DNA from: an uncultured Pelagibacteraceae bacterium
GTDB taxonomy: Bacteria > Pseudomonadota > Alphaproteobacteria > Pelagibacterales > Pelagibacteraceae
DNA length: 64,000 nt
Direction of reading: 5' to 3'
Assembly: GCA_902580895.1 (NCBI GenBank)
Contig: CACHMJ010000002.1
Coordinates: 1-64,000 of the forward strand
A model generated the notes under the pieces. It was not told the origin of the DNA. It was given only the letters and a program-made list of their open reading frames with translations, and ran no database searches. Below are positions 47,498 through 58,188 of the stretch, in pieces. The position numbers and the translations under genes were made by a program. Position 1 is the stretch's first letter, and each line of letters starts with the position of its first letter.

Positions 47498-48532
47498 ATG
47501 AAAAAAAATCTCTTTACCTATAAAAAAAGTGGGGTCAATATTGATGCAGCTGATAAATTTATAAGTTTCATATCTAACATTTCATCAAAAAAAAGAGGCA
47601 ATAAAAAGAATGCCAATATCGGAGGTTTTGGTTCTGTCTCAGATCTACCCAAGGACATCAAAAATCCACAAATAGTAGCTTGCACTGATGGTGTGGGAAC
47701 CAAAATTGAAATTGCAAACTTACTAAATAAATATGACACTATAGGAATAGATCTGGTCGCTATGAGTGTAAATGATTTAATTGTGCAAGGTGCAAAACCT
47801 TTGTTTTTTTTAGACTACATTTCAATTAATAAAATTAATTTAAAAAAAATGAAATTGATAATTCGTGGAATAATTAAGGGATGTGATATTTCGCAATGTA
47901 GTTTAGTTGGTGGTGAGACTGCCGAAATGCCAGATACTTATGAAAAAGGTAAATTTGATATAGCTGGTTTCGCAGTTGGAATTACGGATAAAAAAAAAAT
48001 ACTTAATAAAAAAAAAATTAAAAAAGGAGATTTAATTCTAGCCGTACCATCAAGTGGTTTACATTCAAATGGTTTTTCTCTGGTGAGACATTTATTAAGA
48101 TTAAAAAAAATAGATATAAAAAGAGATCCTTTTCTTAAAATGGAACTAATAAAACCAACCAAAATTTATGTAAAAGAAATCTTAAATCTTGTAAAAAGAG
48201 ATCTTTTAAATGGTTGTGCTAATATTACTGGTGGTGGGTTAGCTGATAATATTGGTAGAATTATACCTAATAACTTATCTGCAGAAATAGATTTGAATAA
48301 AATTATACCCCTAAATATTTTTTATTGGCTTAAAAAAAATAAAATTAGTGACAAAGAAATGCTTAAAACTTTTAATTGTGGAGTTGGATTTTGTCTTATA
48401 ATAAATCCCAAAAATATAAGAAAAATCGATAAATTTTTTTCAAAACAATACAAACCTTATATTATTGGAAAAATTTCTAAAAACAGAAATAAAAATAAAG
48501 TAAGACTTAATGGTAAAATTAACTGGATATAA
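47498..48532 (+). CDS. purM: Phosphoribosylformylglycinamidine cyclo-ligase
   Basis: Fifth step of purine synthesis (AIR synthetase). A 344-residue protein with TDGVGTKIEIA near residue 67, the IDLVAMSVNDL motif, GGETAEMPDTYEKGKFDIAGFAVG near residue 140, and VPSSGLHSNGFSLVR. It overlaps purN by 23 bases. The short gap to the divergent DUF2066 gene means its promoter must lie inside that gene. Confidence 0.95.
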   Translation: MKKNLFTYKKSGVNIDAADKFISFISNISSKKRGNKKNANIGGFGSVSDLPKDIKNPQIVACTDGVGTKIEIANLLNKYDTIGIDLVAMSVNDLIVQGAKPLFFLDYISINKINLKKMKLIIRGIIKGCDISQCSLVGGETAEMPDTYEKGKFDIAGFAVGITDKKKILNKKKIKKGDLILAVPSSGLHSNGFSLVRHLLRLKKIDIKRDPFLKMELIKPTKIYVKEILNLVKRDLLNGCANITGGGLADNIGRIIPNNLSAEIDLNKIIPLNIFYWLKKNKISDKEMLKTFNCGVGFCLIINPKNIRKIDKFFSKQYKPYIIGKISKNRNKNKVRLNGKINWI

Positions 48533-49091
48533 AAAGGTTAATACTGCAGTTTTTATTTCTGGCACTGGAACTAATTTAAAGTCTTTAATAAGATTTTCTA
48601 GAACAAAAAAATCACCTATTTCTATTGATTTAATAGTTTCAAGTAATCCTAAAGCTAAAGGTTTAAAGCTTGGCAAAATCTACAAGATAAAAAAAAAAGT
48701 ATTTAATTTTAATAAAAAAATTAAAATAGAAAATCAGATACTTTCTGTTTTAAAGGGTCATGAGATTAAGATGATATGTTTAGCAGGATTTATGAAAATT
48801 TTATCCAAAAATTTTATCACTAAATTTAAAGGGAAAATTTTGAATATTCATCCCTCACTGCTTCCTAAATATAAAGGATTAAACACTCATGAAAGAGCAT
48901 TAAATGATAATGAAAAATATTCAGGGTGCACTGTTCATTTTGTCACTTCAAAATTAGATTCTGGAAAAATTATTTTACAAAAGAAAGTAAAAATCTCAAA
49001 AAATGAGACAAAGAGCTCTCTTGCTAAAAAAGTGCTCGTTCAAGAACATAAAATTTATTCAAAAGCAATATTAAAATTATTTAATCTTTAA
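48510..49091 (+). CDS. purN: Phosphoribosylglycinamide formyltransferase
   Basis: A 193-residue enzyme that uses 10-formyl-THF to formylate GAR. The N-terminal FISGTGTNLKSL loop, KMICLAGFMKIL, the catalytic text NIHPSLLPKYKGLNTHERAL near residue 112, and a GCTVHFVTSKLDSG segment are diagnostic. The start overlaps the 3' end of purM, so translation is coupled. Its 3' end overlaps ndk by 11 bases. Confidence 0.94.
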   Translation: MVKLTGYKKVNTAVFISGTGTNLKSLIRFSRTKKSPISIDLIVSSNPKAKGLKLGKIYKIKKKVFNFNKKIKIENQILSVLKGHEIKMICLAGFMKILSKNFITKFKGKILNIHPSLLPKYKGLNTHERALNDNEKYSGCTVHFVTSKLDSGKIILQKKVKISKNETKSSLAKKVLVQEHKIYSKAILKLFNL

Positions 49092-49491
49092 AAAAGAAAT
49101 CAATTTCTATTTTAGCATTATCAACACTATCAGATCCATGCACAGAATTTTTGTCAATTGAAATCCCATATTTTTTTCTTATAGTTCCATCCTCTGCATC
49201 TTTTGGATTTGTAGCTCCCATGAGTTCTCTGTTTCCTTTTACTGCATTCTCTTTTTGAAGAACCATAACAACTATTGGACCCGATGAAAGATAGTCACAT
49301 AAATCATTATAAAATGGCTTAGTTTCGTGCACTTTATAAAATTTTTCAGCCTCGGACTTATCAATTTGAATTTTTTTTTCATTAAGAATTTTAAAACCAT
49401 TATTTTTAAACATCTCTTTAATTTCACCTTCAAGATTTCTTTCTACAGCGTCAGGTTTTATAATGGATAATGTTTGTTCAATATTACTCAT
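49081..49491 (-). CDS. ndk: Nucleoside diphosphate kinase
   Basis: A 136-residue NDP kinase. The N-terminal TLSIIKPDAVERN lysine motif and the phosphohistidine in NSVHGSDSVDNAKIEI (H near residue 118) are clear. It balances NTP pools by a ping-pong mechanism. It overlaps the pepA 3' end by eight bases and the purN end by 11. Confidence 0.95.
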   Translation of the reverse strand: MSNIEQTLSIIKPDAVERNLEGEIKEMFKNNGFKILNEKKIQIDKSEAEKFYKVHETKPFYNDLCDYLSSGPIVVMVLQKENAVKGNRELMGATNPKDAEDGTIRKKYGISIDKNSVHGSDSVDNAKIEIDFFFKD

Positions 49492-50935
49492 AATGATCCT
49501 CTATAAGTTTATTTAATAATCTAACTCCGTAACCTGTTGCACCTCCTGAATTTAAGGCTCCACCATATTTAGAAAATGCCATTCCAGCTATGTCTAAATG
49601 AGCCCAGGGTGTTTCATTTAATATAAATCTTTGTAAAAATTGTGCAGCAGTAGTTGAACCAGCTCCACCAACGTAATTAATATTTTGCATATCGGCATTT
49701 TTTGAATCTATTAATTTATCATAATTTTTATTTAACGGCATTCTCCAGACTTTTTCTTCAACATATTCACCTGACTTAATTAATTGTTTAGATAATTTAT
49801 CATCATTTGAAAATAAACCCGCATATTCAGAACCTAGTGAAACAATAATAGCTCCTGTTAAAGTTGCTAAATCCACAATAAACTTTGGTTTAAACTTTTC
49901 CTCAGTAAAAGTAAGTGCATCTGCAAGTACAAGTCTTCCCTCTGCATCGGTATTTAAAATTTCAACTGTTTTACCGCTATAAGACTTAACAATATCACCA
50001 GGTCTTTGTGCATTTCCTCCAGGCATATTTTCTACTAGTCCAACAACTCCAACTGCATTAATTTTTGCTTTTCTTAGAGCTAAAGTTTTCATTAATCCGA
50101 CTACTACTGCAGAACCAGCCATATCATAAGTCATGTCCTCCATAAACTTAGCTGGCTTTAAAGATATTCCTCCAGTATCAAAACAAACACCTTTGCCAAC
50201 AAAAGCTAGAGGTTTAGATTTATTTTTTGATCCATTCCATTCCATTGTTACAAGATAGGACCCTCTAATACTTCCTTGACCAACACCAAGTAATGTATTC
50301 ATACCTAATTTTTTTAACTCTCTATCGTTATAAATCTTTATTTTTAATCCAAATTTACTTAAAGATTTTATTCGTTTTGCATATTCATCTGGATGTAGTA
50401 CATTTCCAGGTTCGGATACTAAATCTCTGGTATAAAAAGTCCCCTCCTCTATAGATTTAAATTTTAATTGATCTTTATAATTAGGAATATTCTTACCTAT
50501 AACATTAATATTGATATCACCTTCATTTTTTTTTGTTTTATATTTTTCAAATTTATAAGATTTTAACTTAATCCCATGTAAAAAATATCCCACAATATTT
50601 CGTCTTTTATCAATAGTATCTGAGTTAACACTAATATGTTTTTCTTTTAATTCTTTTAAAATATCGTAACATTTAGCGCCTAAATTTTCTGCATCAGCAT
50701 CTGAAAGGTTTTTTTTAAGTGAAACTAAAATTATTTTCTTTTTTGAGCTAATGTTAAAATTTATAACTTTTTTTTTTGTACCTTTTTTATTTAGCAAATC
50801 GGAAATGTAAGAATATTCAGAATTAGAGATATATTTTTTTAAAGCGGTAATTTTGAATCCTTCATCAACAAATAATATTAAGTTTCCATTAGATTTTGCT
50901 GAAACCTGGCTTTTATATGTGATTTTAATATTCAT
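49484..50935 (-). CDS. pepA: Leucyl aminopeptidase (PepA family)
   Basis: A 483-residue M17 aminopeptidase. The metal and catalytic residues lie in GKGVCFDTGGISLKPAKFMEDMTYDMAGSA-type text near residue 250 and in the family signature NTDAEGRLVLADAL near residue 335. It acts in peptide turnover. I chose ATG 50935 over an in-frame TTG five codons earlier. It is divergent from lptF, as is common in alphaproteobacteria. Confidence 0.94.
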   Translation of the reverse strand: MNIKITYKSQVSAKSNGNLILFVDEGFKITALKKYISNSEYSYISDLLNKKGTKKKVINFNISSKKKIILVSLKKNLSDADAENLGAKCYDILKELKEKHISVNSDTIDKRRNIVGYFLHGIKLKSYKFEKYKTKKNEGDININVIGKNIPNYKDQLKFKSIEEGTFYTRDLVSEPGNVLHPDEYAKRIKSLSKFGLKIKIYNDRELKKLGMNTLLGVGQGSIRGSYLVTMEWNGSKNKSKPLAFVGKGVCFDTGGISLKPAKFMEDMTYDMAGSAVVVGLMKTLALRKAKINAVGVVGLVENMPGGNAQRPGDIVKSYSGKTVEILNTDAEGRLVLADALTFTEEKFKPKFIVDLATLTGAIIVSLGSEYAGLFSNDDKLSKQLIKSGEYVEEKVWRMPLNKNYDKLIDSKNADMQNINYVGGAGSTTAAQFLQRFILNETPWAHLDIAGMAFSKYGGALNSGGATGYGVRLLNKLIEDHYE

Positions 50936-50995
50936 AAAATTTAAATACAATCTATACGAGATAATGTTATATATGAGTAAAACAATTATATTTCA

Positions 50996-52117
50996 ATGGA
51001 AAAAATACTTTTTAGAAAATTTATTCTTGATGTATCCCTGAGGGCTTTAATTATCATATTTACAATTGGTCTAATAGTTTGGATTATTCAGGCAGTCAAT
51101 TATTTAGATTTTGTAATTGATGACGGTCATAATTTCTCGATCTATTTTTACTATAATTTATTTAATTTTCCAAAAATTTTTCATCGAATTTTACCTTTTG
51201 TATTTGGAATTTCTATTTTTTTTGAATTACTTAAATACGAAAAAAATAATGAATTGTTAATATTTTGGACCAATGGGGTGACCAAAAAAAAATTTATTCT
51301 TAATCTAATAAATTTCGCATTTGTTGTGATGTTTCTTCAAATATTAATTGGAAGTATTATATCTCCAGCAAGTCAATTAAAGGCAAGATCAATTCTTAAA
51401 GAATCAAACATGGATTTTTTACCAAATTTGATAAAACAAGGAAAATTTATAGATGCTGTATCAGGCTTAACTATTTTTATAAATGAGAGAGTCAGTGAAG
51501 ATACCTTTAAAAATATTTTTATTCAAGAAGGGGACTTATTTGATTTAAAAAAAAATGACAATCAAATAATCTTTGCAAAAGAGGGTATTTTGATTAATGA
51601 AAATAAAAAAATATTTAGATTACTTAATGGAAAAATTATCAGCACCAATAATAAAAAATTAATTGGTTTTGAATTTGATAAAATAGATTATAATTTATCG
51701 AATTTAAATTCAAAAACTATAAAAAAAGCTAAAATACAAGAGCTGCCCTCATCAAAAATAATTAAGTGTTCTTTAAGTTTGTTAAATGAAAATATTTATA
51801 TTGATGAAATGTTTAGATGTGAAAAAAGCAGATTAAAAAATCTTAATCAAGAAATTTATAAAAGATTTATAAAGCCATTTTATATTCCGCTATTAGCTTT
51901 GATAAGTTGTTTTTTGTTAACCTTTTCTAAAGTTCAAAATAATTTTACATTAAAATCAACTAAAGTTTTTTTATATGTATTTCTTGCTCTAGTAATATCA
52001 GAAACACTCATGAGATATGCTGAGGACTCAAAAATTCAGTTTATTTTTATAATACTAGTTCCATTTATATTTTATTTTTTGATTTACAACTATTTAATTA
52101 AGAGAGTTAATTCATGA
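50996..52117 (+). CDS. lptF: LPS export permease LptF
   Basis: A 373-residue YjgP/YjgQ-family permease. It has three N-terminal and three C-terminal membrane segments around a periplasmic beta-jellyroll domain (about 130-290). With LptG and the LptB ATPase it lifts LPS from the inner membrane. It overlaps lptG by four bases and heads an outer-membrane biogenesis operon. No obvious Shine-Dalgarno site precedes the start. Confidence 0.88.
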   Translation: MEKILFRKFILDVSLRALIIIFTIGLIVWIIQAVNYLDFVIDDGHNFSIYFYYNLFNFPKIFHRILPFVFGISIFFELLKYEKNNELLIFWTNGVTKKKFILNLINFAFVVMFLQILIGSIISPASQLKARSILKESNMDFLPNLIKQGKFIDAVSGLTIFINERVSEDTFKNIFIQEGDLFDLKKNDNQIIFAKEGILINENKKIFRLLNGKIISTNNKKLIGFEFDKIDYNLSNLNSKTIKKAKIQELPSSKIIKCSLSLLNENIYIDEMFRCEKSRLKNLNQEIYKRFIKPFYIPLLALISCFLLTFSKVQNNFTLKSTKVFLYVFLALVISETLMRYAEDSKIQFIFIILVPFIFYFLIYNYLIKRVNS

Positions 52118-53199
52118 TTAAAACATTTGATAGATATTTTATTAAATTATTTTTTAAAAAGATAATTTTACTTACTCTAATTTTTTTTTCATTAACATTT
52201 ATTCTTACTTTATTTGAAGAAATAACTTTTTTTAGTGACTCATCTAAATCAGCATTTCATTTACCATTTATGATTACTCTACTTAATGTGCCTGCAACAC
52301 TATTGGAATTAGTTCCATTCATAGTTCTAATTTCAACTCAACTTTTTTTTGTTGAGATTATCAAAAAGAAAGAAAATGAATTAATTAAAATCAATAGGTT
52401 AGACAATTTTTATTTGATTAAATTACTTGCGTTCTGCTCTTTTTTATTTGGTATAATAATTATTACAATATACTATCCTGTATCATCTAAGTTAAAATTT
52501 TTTTATTTTGATATAAAAAATATCTATTCTGAAGACGCTAAATACCTTAAACATTACAGTGGTAATGGACTATGGATTAAAGACGAAATTGATGGGGAAA
52601 TTTATATTATTAATGGGTCATCAGACAATAAAGAAAAATTTCTCAAAAATGTGTTTATTACAAAATTTGATAAAAATTTTGATATAGTCGAGAGCATTTC
52701 ATCAAGAAAAGCTGATATCACCTCAAATGAGTGGATAATAGAAAATCCAATAATATTCAGAGATAACCAGCAAATTCAATTAAAGGAAAATATAAGACTA
52801 ATTAGTCATTTTAATTTTGACAAAATAAATAAAACTTTTAGAGATCTTAATTCACTTAATTTATTTGAATTAATGAATTTAAAAAAAGAAAATGAGTTAT
52901 TGGGATATTCCTCACAAGAAGTTGATTTACATTTTTTAAGAATCATTTCATTGCCAATTTATTTAAGTATTATGGTTATTATTTCTGCAATTATTATGTT
53001 AAATATTAAGCGGGATAGACCTTATATATTTCACGTTTTACTAGGAATTTTGTTATCTGTTATTATCTATTATATAAATAACATTTTCAATATTTTTGGA
53101 TTAACTGATAAAATACCTGTTTATTTATCTATATTTTTTCCAATTATTTTTTTAAGTATTATCTCAACAATAGGTTTAGTAAGAATTAATGAAAAATAA
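52114..53199 (+). CDS. lptG: LPS export permease LptG
   Basis: A 361-residue partner of LptF with the same layout: membrane segments near 15-35, 62-82 and 100-120, a periplasmic domain, then three C-terminal helices. The N-terminal FDRYFIKLFFKKI text is typical. Its end overlaps lptD by 11 bases. LptB itself is not in this window. Confidence 0.88.
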   Translation: MIKTFDRYFIKLFFKKIILLTLIFFSLTFILTLFEEITFFSDSSKSAFHLPFMITLLNVPATLLELVPFIVLISTQLFFVEIIKKKENELIKINRLDNFYLIKLLAFCSFLFGIIIITIYYPVSSKLKFFYFDIKNIYSEDAKYLKHYSGNGLWIKDEIDGEIYIINGSSDNKEKFLKNVFITKFDKNFDIVESISSRKADITSNEWIIENPIIFRDNQQIQLKENIRLISHFNFDKINKTFRDLNSLNLFELMNLKKENELLGYSSQEVDLHFLRIISLPIYLSIMVIISAIIMLNIKRDRPYIFHVLLGILLSVIIYYINNIFNIFGLTDKIPVYLSIFFPIIFLSIISTIGLVRINEK

Positions 53200-55549
53200 A
53201 ATCTTATTTATAATTTTAATTTTAAGTCAAATTTTTTTTGTAAATAAATTATTTTCACAAGAAATTGATATCCAGGCTGCTGATATTGAATTTTCAAAAG
53301 ATCAAAATTTAACTATTGCCAATAACGCTACTGCGATAATAAAAAAAGATGGGATAATAATTAAAGGTGAAAAGATTGAGTATTTTAAAGATAAATCTTT
53401 TTTATTGATAAAAGATGGGAAAATCTCAACAACTGCTGAAAATTTAGAAATTGAGTCTAATTTGATTGAATACGAAATTGATAAATCTAATCTTAATCTT
53501 AAAGGTAATGTTGAAGTAAAAGATGATATTAACAATTTAGTAATGAAATCTGATGAAATAAATTATGATTTAAAAGAGAGAAAAGTTACAAGTTCAAATT
53601 CCTCAGAAATATCCGATGGGATAAATAATATTTATAAAGTCAGCGGATTTGAATATTCCATGAGTAATAAAATTATCAAACTTGATAATCTAGTGGCTTT
53701 AGATAATGACGGTAATTCATTTTTAGTAGATTTATCCTATTTAGATTTAAATAAAAAAGAATTAGTCGCAAAAGATATAACTATGAACTTTAAATTAATG
53801 GAAAATTCAGAAAATGAACCCAGAATTAAGGGCCGAAGCTTTATAAGTGATGAAAAAAATACCACTATAAAAAAGGGGACTTTTACTTTTTGTAAAAAAA
53901 GAGAGAAATGTCCTCCTTGGGAAATGAGTGCAGAAGAAATTAAACATGATAAACAAAAAAAAACTATATATTATAAAAATGCAAGTTTAAAAATTTACGA
54001 TCAAAAGATTTTTTACTTCCCTAGATTTTTTCATCCTGACCCAACTGTAAAAAGACAAAGTGGATTTTTAATTCCTAAATTTCAAGACAATAATTCTAGT
54101 GGTTTATCTTTAACCTTACCTTATTTTTTGGCTTTAGCTGAAAATCGAGACATGACTTTAACACCAAGACTTTTTAAAGATGATAAATTTTTAATTCAAT
54201 CAGAGTTTAGAGAAAAAAATAAAAATTCGGATCATATAATTGATATAAGCCAATTTTTTTCAAGTAACGAAAATTCAAAAGGCCATTTATTTTATAATTT
54301 CGCTAAAAACGTTGAGAACAGTTTGTTTGATGATGTAGAGTTAAATCTAAAATTGGAACAAGTCACAGATGAAACTTATTTGAAAGCTAATAAAATTGAA
54401 AGCCCTATTATAAACAATTTAACTAACCTTACTAATTCTTTAAATATTCAAATGTATAATGATGAGGTTACAATGAATACTAATTTTGATGTGTACGAGG
54501 ATCTGAGTAAAAATGATAGTGACAAGTACGAATATGTGCCTAATTTTAGTTTTTCTAAGATAATAAATGATAATTACACCTTTTATTCTAATGGTTATTA
54601 CAAAAATTATAATACTAATATTACTGAAAAAGTATTAATAAATAATCTTGAATTCCAATCAAGATTGAGATTATTTGATAGTGGTTTAATTAATGAAAAA
54701 ATATTTTCAATCAAAAATGTAAATTCAGATTCAAATAACTCAAACAATTTTAAGAACAAAACTACTGCAAATTTAACACCAATTTATCAAACTAATTATA
54801 CTTATCCTTTGAATAAAGAGAATTCTAAATATAATAATATCATCACTCCAAAACTATCTTTAAAATTAAGTCTGCCAAGTTCTAAAGATGTTAGGAAAAA
54901 AGATAGAACAATAGGATATGAAAATATTTATGACTTAGATAGACTGGGTATAGCTGAGACGAGTGAGGGTGGAATTTCTGCAACTTATGGTTACGAATTT
55001 ATTAAAATAGATAAATCTAATTTTGACGAAAAAATAAAATTTGGTTTTGCAAATAATTTAAGATTTGAAGAAAATAAAGATCTTCCAATAAATAGTAATT
55101 TAGGTGACAAAACCTCTGATATTGTGGGTTTATTTGATTATAAATATAATGATAATCTTAAATTTAATTACGATTTTTCTCTTAAAAATAATTTAAATGA
55201 TAAAAATTATGAACTTTTCGGTTTTGAGTATTACCTAAATAAATTCTCAACAAAATTTGAATATTTAAATAAGAATAATAGTAATTTAAAAACATCATAT
55301 TTGAAAAATGAAACTAGATTCAATTTTAATGAAAAAAATAGTCTAATTTTTGAAACGAGTGAGAATAAAGAAAAAAGCTTTACTGAATTTTACAACCTTA
55401 TTTATCAATATGAGAATGACTGTCTTAAAGCAGGAATTGAATACAATAAAGAATATTACAATGATGAAGATCTAACACCATCTGAAAATTTATTTTTTAA
55501 AATTACAATTTTACCATTTGGTGGATTTAATACACCCAATTTAAAATGA
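53189..55549 (+). CDS. lptD: LPS-assembly outer membrane protein LptD
   Basis: A 786-residue protein with a signal peptide (1-22). An N-terminal OstA-like jellyroll follows (EIDIQAADIEFSKDQNL, NATAIIKKDGIIIKGEK). The long C-terminal beta-barrel contains the conserved FYFPRFFHPDPTVKRQSGFLIPKF stretch. Cysteines near residues 232 and 239 and one near residue 750 could form the disulfides that LptD needs. It inserts LPS into the outer leaflet. It overlaps surA by four bases. Confidence 0.92.
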   Translation: MKNKILFIILILSQIFFVNKLFSQEIDIQAADIEFSKDQNLTIANNATAIIKKDGIIIKGEKIEYFKDKSFLLIKDGKISTTAENLEIESNLIEYEIDKSNLNLKGNVEVKDDINNLVMKSDEINYDLKERKVTSSNSSEISDGINNIYKVSGFEYSMSNKIIKLDNLVALDNDGNSFLVDLSYLDLNKKELVAKDITMNFKLMENSENEPRIKGRSFISDEKNTTIKKGTFTFCKKREKCPPWEMSAEEIKHDKQKKTIYYKNASLKIYDQKIFYFPRFFHPDPTVKRQSGFLIPKFQDNNSSGLSLTLPYFLALAENRDMTLTPRLFKDDKFLIQSEFREKNKNSDHIIDISQFFSSNENSKGHLFYNFAKNVENSLFDDVELNLKLEQVTDETYLKANKIESPIINNLTNLTNSLNIQMYNDEVTMNTNFDVYEDLSKNDSDKYEYVPNFSFSKIINDNYTFYSNGYYKNYNTNITEKVLINNLEFQSRLRLFDSGLINEKIFSIKNVNSDSNNSNNFKNKTTANLTPIYQTNYTYPLNKENSKYNNIITPKLSLKLSLPSSKDVRKKDRTIGYENIYDLDRLGIAETSEGGISATYGYEFIKIDKSNFDEKIKFGFANNLRFEENKDLPINSNLGDKTSDIVGLFDYKYNDNLKFNYDFSLKNNLNDKNYELFGFEYYLNKFSTKFEYLNKNNSNLKTSYLKNETRFNFNEKNSLIFETSENKEKSFTEFYNLIYQYENDCLKAGIEYNKEYYNDEDLTPSENLFFKITILPFGGFNTPNLK

Positions 55550-56481
55550 TTGTAGTCAGAAACTCGATTATTTTCATTTATATTTTTTTTTCATTAATAA
55601 ATTTTTGTTACTCAAAAATTCAATTAAAGATTATAATGAAAATTGATAATGAAATAATTACTTCATACGATATTGAAAAAGAAGTAAATTATCTTAAAGC
55701 ATTAAATCCAGGACTTAGTCAAATTAATAAAGATGAATTATTATTGATAGCTAAAAGATCAACTATAAAAGAATTAATAAAGAAAAAAGAAATACAAAAA
55801 TATAAAAAGTTAAATTTGCAAAATCCACAAATTGACGATGTTTTAAAAAATCTGATTCAGAATTTAAAACTTAGAGATGAAGATCAACTTAAAGATTATA
55901 TAAAAAATTTTGATTTAACTGTTAATGATTTAAAAAGGAAAATTGAAATTGAAAATGAGTGGAAAAATTTAATTTATAGTCGGTATATAAAAACAGTAAA
56001 AATTGATAAAAAAAAACTTATTGAAAAAATTGAAAAAAATAGCAAAGAGAATTTTTTTGAGGAATATAATTTATCTGAGATAGTTTTTACAAAAAAAGAT
56101 GGAACATCTTTAGATGAGCTATCAGAAAAAATAAAAAAAAGTATTGAAATAAATGGATTTGAAAATACCGCAAACCTTTACAGTATTTCCGACAGCTCTA
56201 ATATTGGGGGTAAAATAGGTTGGGTGAGAAAAAATGCTTTATCAGATAAAATTATTGAAAAATTGAAAGACTTAGAGATAGGTGATTTTAGCTCCTCAGT
56301 AAAAATTAATAATAACTTTTTTATATTTAAAATTAATGAGATTAGAAAAGTGCAAATTGAAATAGATAAAAAAAAAGAGTTAGATAAAATGATTCTTATT
56401 GAAACCTCTAAACAGTTAGAAAAATTTTCTGATATTTTTTACAATAAAATTAAATTGAATAGTAAAATAAATGAATTCTAA
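55546..56481 (+). CDS. surA: SurA-type periplasmic chaperone/peptidyl-prolyl isomerase
   Basis: A 311-residue protein with a signal peptide (about 1-23) and a SurA N-terminal chaperone domain (KIDNEIITSYDIEKEVNYL). Only one parvulin domain is seen (about 165-275, NIGGKIGWVRKNALSDKI), whereas E. coli SurA has two. It probably escorts LptD and other barrels. It overlaps pdxA by 11 bases. Confidence 0.85.
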   Translation: MIVVRNSIIFIYIFFSLINFCYSKIQLKIIMKIDNEIITSYDIEKEVNYLKALNPGLSQINKDELLLIAKRSTIKELIKKKEIQKYKKLNLQNPQIDDVLKNLIQNLKLRDEDQLKDYIKNFDLTVNDLKRKIEIENEWKNLIYSRYIKTVKIDKKKLIEKIEKNSKENFFEEYNLSEIVFTKKDGTSLDELSEKIKKSIEINGFENTANLYSISDSSNIGGKIGWVRKNALSDKIIEKLKDLEIGDFSSSVKINNNFFIFKINEIRKVQIEIDKKKELDKMILIETSKQLEKFSDIFYNKIKLNSKINEF

Positions 56482-57403
56482 ACCTATATTAATTGTACCA
56501 GGAGAAAAAAAAAGTATTTTTTTTGAAATTTTTTTTAAATCGATTAAATCAAATAAAATTATTAGCCCATTGGTTTTAATTTGTAACAAAAAAATTTTAT
56601 TTTCTGAAATAAAAAAAAATAAATTTAAACAAAAGATTGAAATAATTAATTTAAATGATGTTTTGAAAAAAAAATATTTTAATAAAAGAATTTATGCAAT
56701 TGATATAAATAATTATAAATCAAAAGATTATGTTCATGTATGTTTTAAAACAGCATTTAAACTTATTAAAAGTGGTTTATCTAAGAAATTAATAAACGGA
56801 CCAATAAATAAGTCCAAGGTTTTAAAAAAAAAATATTTAGGAATAACAGAATACGTCGCTAAAAATTTTAAACAAAAAAAATATGCAATGTTGATATATA
56901 ATAAAGAATTATCTGTATGTCCAATAACTACTCATTTACCATTAAAGAGTGTGTCAAAAAAAATTAAGAAAAAAATTATTAAAGAAAAAATAATAATTGT
57001 TAATAATTTTTTTAAAAAATTTTTAAATCTAAAGCCAAGAATTGGAGTGGTGGGATTAAACCCACATTGTGAAAGCGTTTTAAAGTATAATGAGGATACT
57101 AGAATTATTCGTCCAGTTATTAATTCAATGAAAAAAAAGTTTTTGGTTAAAGGTCCTATCCCATCAGATACAATTTTTTTAAAAGATAACAGAAAAAAGT
57201 TTGATGTTATTGTTGGGATGTATCATGATCAAGTTTTAACACCTATTAAAACACTTTACGAATATGATGCAATTAATATTACAATAGGATTACCTTTTTT
57301 AAGAGTTACACCAGATCATGGTCCTAATGAGCTTATGGTAGGAAAAAATAAATCTAATCCTACAAGTTTAATAAAGGCAATTAGTTTTTTAGACAAAAAA
57401 TGA
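56471..57403 (+). CDS. pdxA: 4-hydroxythreonine-4-phosphate dehydrogenase
   Basis: Vitamin B6 pathway enzyme that oxidises 4-phosphohydroxy-threonine. A 310-residue PdxA with the substrate motif GPINKSKVLKKKYLGITEYVA, GVVGLNPHCES, DTIFLKD, and the metal-binding GMYHDQVLTPIKTLY and RVTPDHGPNELM. It is placed between surA and ksgA, as is usual for proteobacteria. Confidence 0.92.
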   Translation: MNSKPILIVPGEKKSIFFEIFFKSIKSNKIISPLVLICNKKILFSEIKKNKFKQKIEIINLNDVLKKKYFNKRIYAIDINNYKSKDYVHVCFKTAFKLIKSGLSKKLINGPINKSKVLKKKYLGITEYVAKNFKQKKYAMLIYNKELSVCPITTHLPLKSVSKKIKKKIIKEKIIIVNNFFKKFLNLKPRIGVVGLNPHCESVLKYNEDTRIIRPVINSMKKKFLVKGPIPSDTIFLKDNRKKFDVIVGMYHDQVLTPIKTLYEYDAINITIGLPFLRVTPDHGPNELMVGKNKSNPTSLIKAISFLDKK

Positions 57404-58188
57404 TTAGGGCAAAAAAAAGCCTTGGTCAAAACTTTTTAATTGATCAAAACATTATTAAAAAAATAATAGAAACAATTGATATAAAAGATAAAAATATTTT
57501 AGAAATTGGCCCTGGAACTGGAAATCTAACCCTAGAAATATTAAAAAAGAATCCCAAAAAAGTTATATTAATTGAGAAAGATAATATTTTAGCAAATCAA
57601 CTTATAAAAAAATTTAGTAAAAATGTTGAGATCCTAAATAAGGATGTTTTAAAAGTGAATGAAAATACTTTATGTGACCAATCTTTAATAGTTTTTGGTA
57701 ATTTACCATATAATATTTCTACAGAAATTTTGAGTAAATGGATATTAAATTTAAATCAGAATAAAATTTGGTTTAGTTGTCTTATTTTAATGTTTCAAAA
57801 AGAAGTCGCAGATAGAATAATATCTAAATTTAATACTAAAAATTATGGAAGAATATCAATTTTATCAAATTGGAGACTAGATGTAAAAAAAATTTTTGAT
57901 GTTAAAGCAGCTTGCTTTTACCCTAAACCAAAAATAGATAGTACTGTTTTATTTTTTAAACCAAAAAAAAATTTTTTTAAATTGAGAAATCCTAAAAATC
58001 TTGAAAAAATCACAAGAATTTTTTTTATGCATAGAAGGAAAATGATTAAAAAACCTTACAATCAATTATTTAATAATGATGAAAGTATAGCTTATCAAAT
58101 GGGAATAAATCTAAATCTAAGGCCACAAAATCTTGATTTTAATACTTACTATAAGTTGACTGAGAAATATGAGTGTTTAAGAAGTTAA
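57400..58188 (+). CDS. rsmA: 16S rRNA dimethyladenosine transferase (KsgA)
   Basis: A SAM-dependent enzyme of 262 residues that dimethylates two adjacent adenines near the 3' end of 16S r[18 protein letters not shown] at the N-terminus, the SAM loop [14 protein letters not shown] near residue 36, and the catalytic NLPYNIST near residue 101 are diagnostic. Its 3' end overlaps gmk by 12 bases. Confidence 0.94.
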   Translation: MIRAKKSLGQNFLIDQNIIKKIIETIDIKDKNILEIGPGTGNLTLEILKKNPKKVILIEKDNILANQLIKKFSKNVEILNKDVLKVNENTLCDQSLIVFGNLPYNISTEILSKWILNLNQNKIWFSCLILMFQKEVADRIISKFNTKNYGRISILSNWRLDVKKIFDVKAACFYPKPKIDSTVLFFKPKKNFFKLRNPKNLEKITRIFFMHRRKMIKKPYNQLFNNDESIAYQMGINLNLRPQNLDFNTYYKLTEKYECLRS

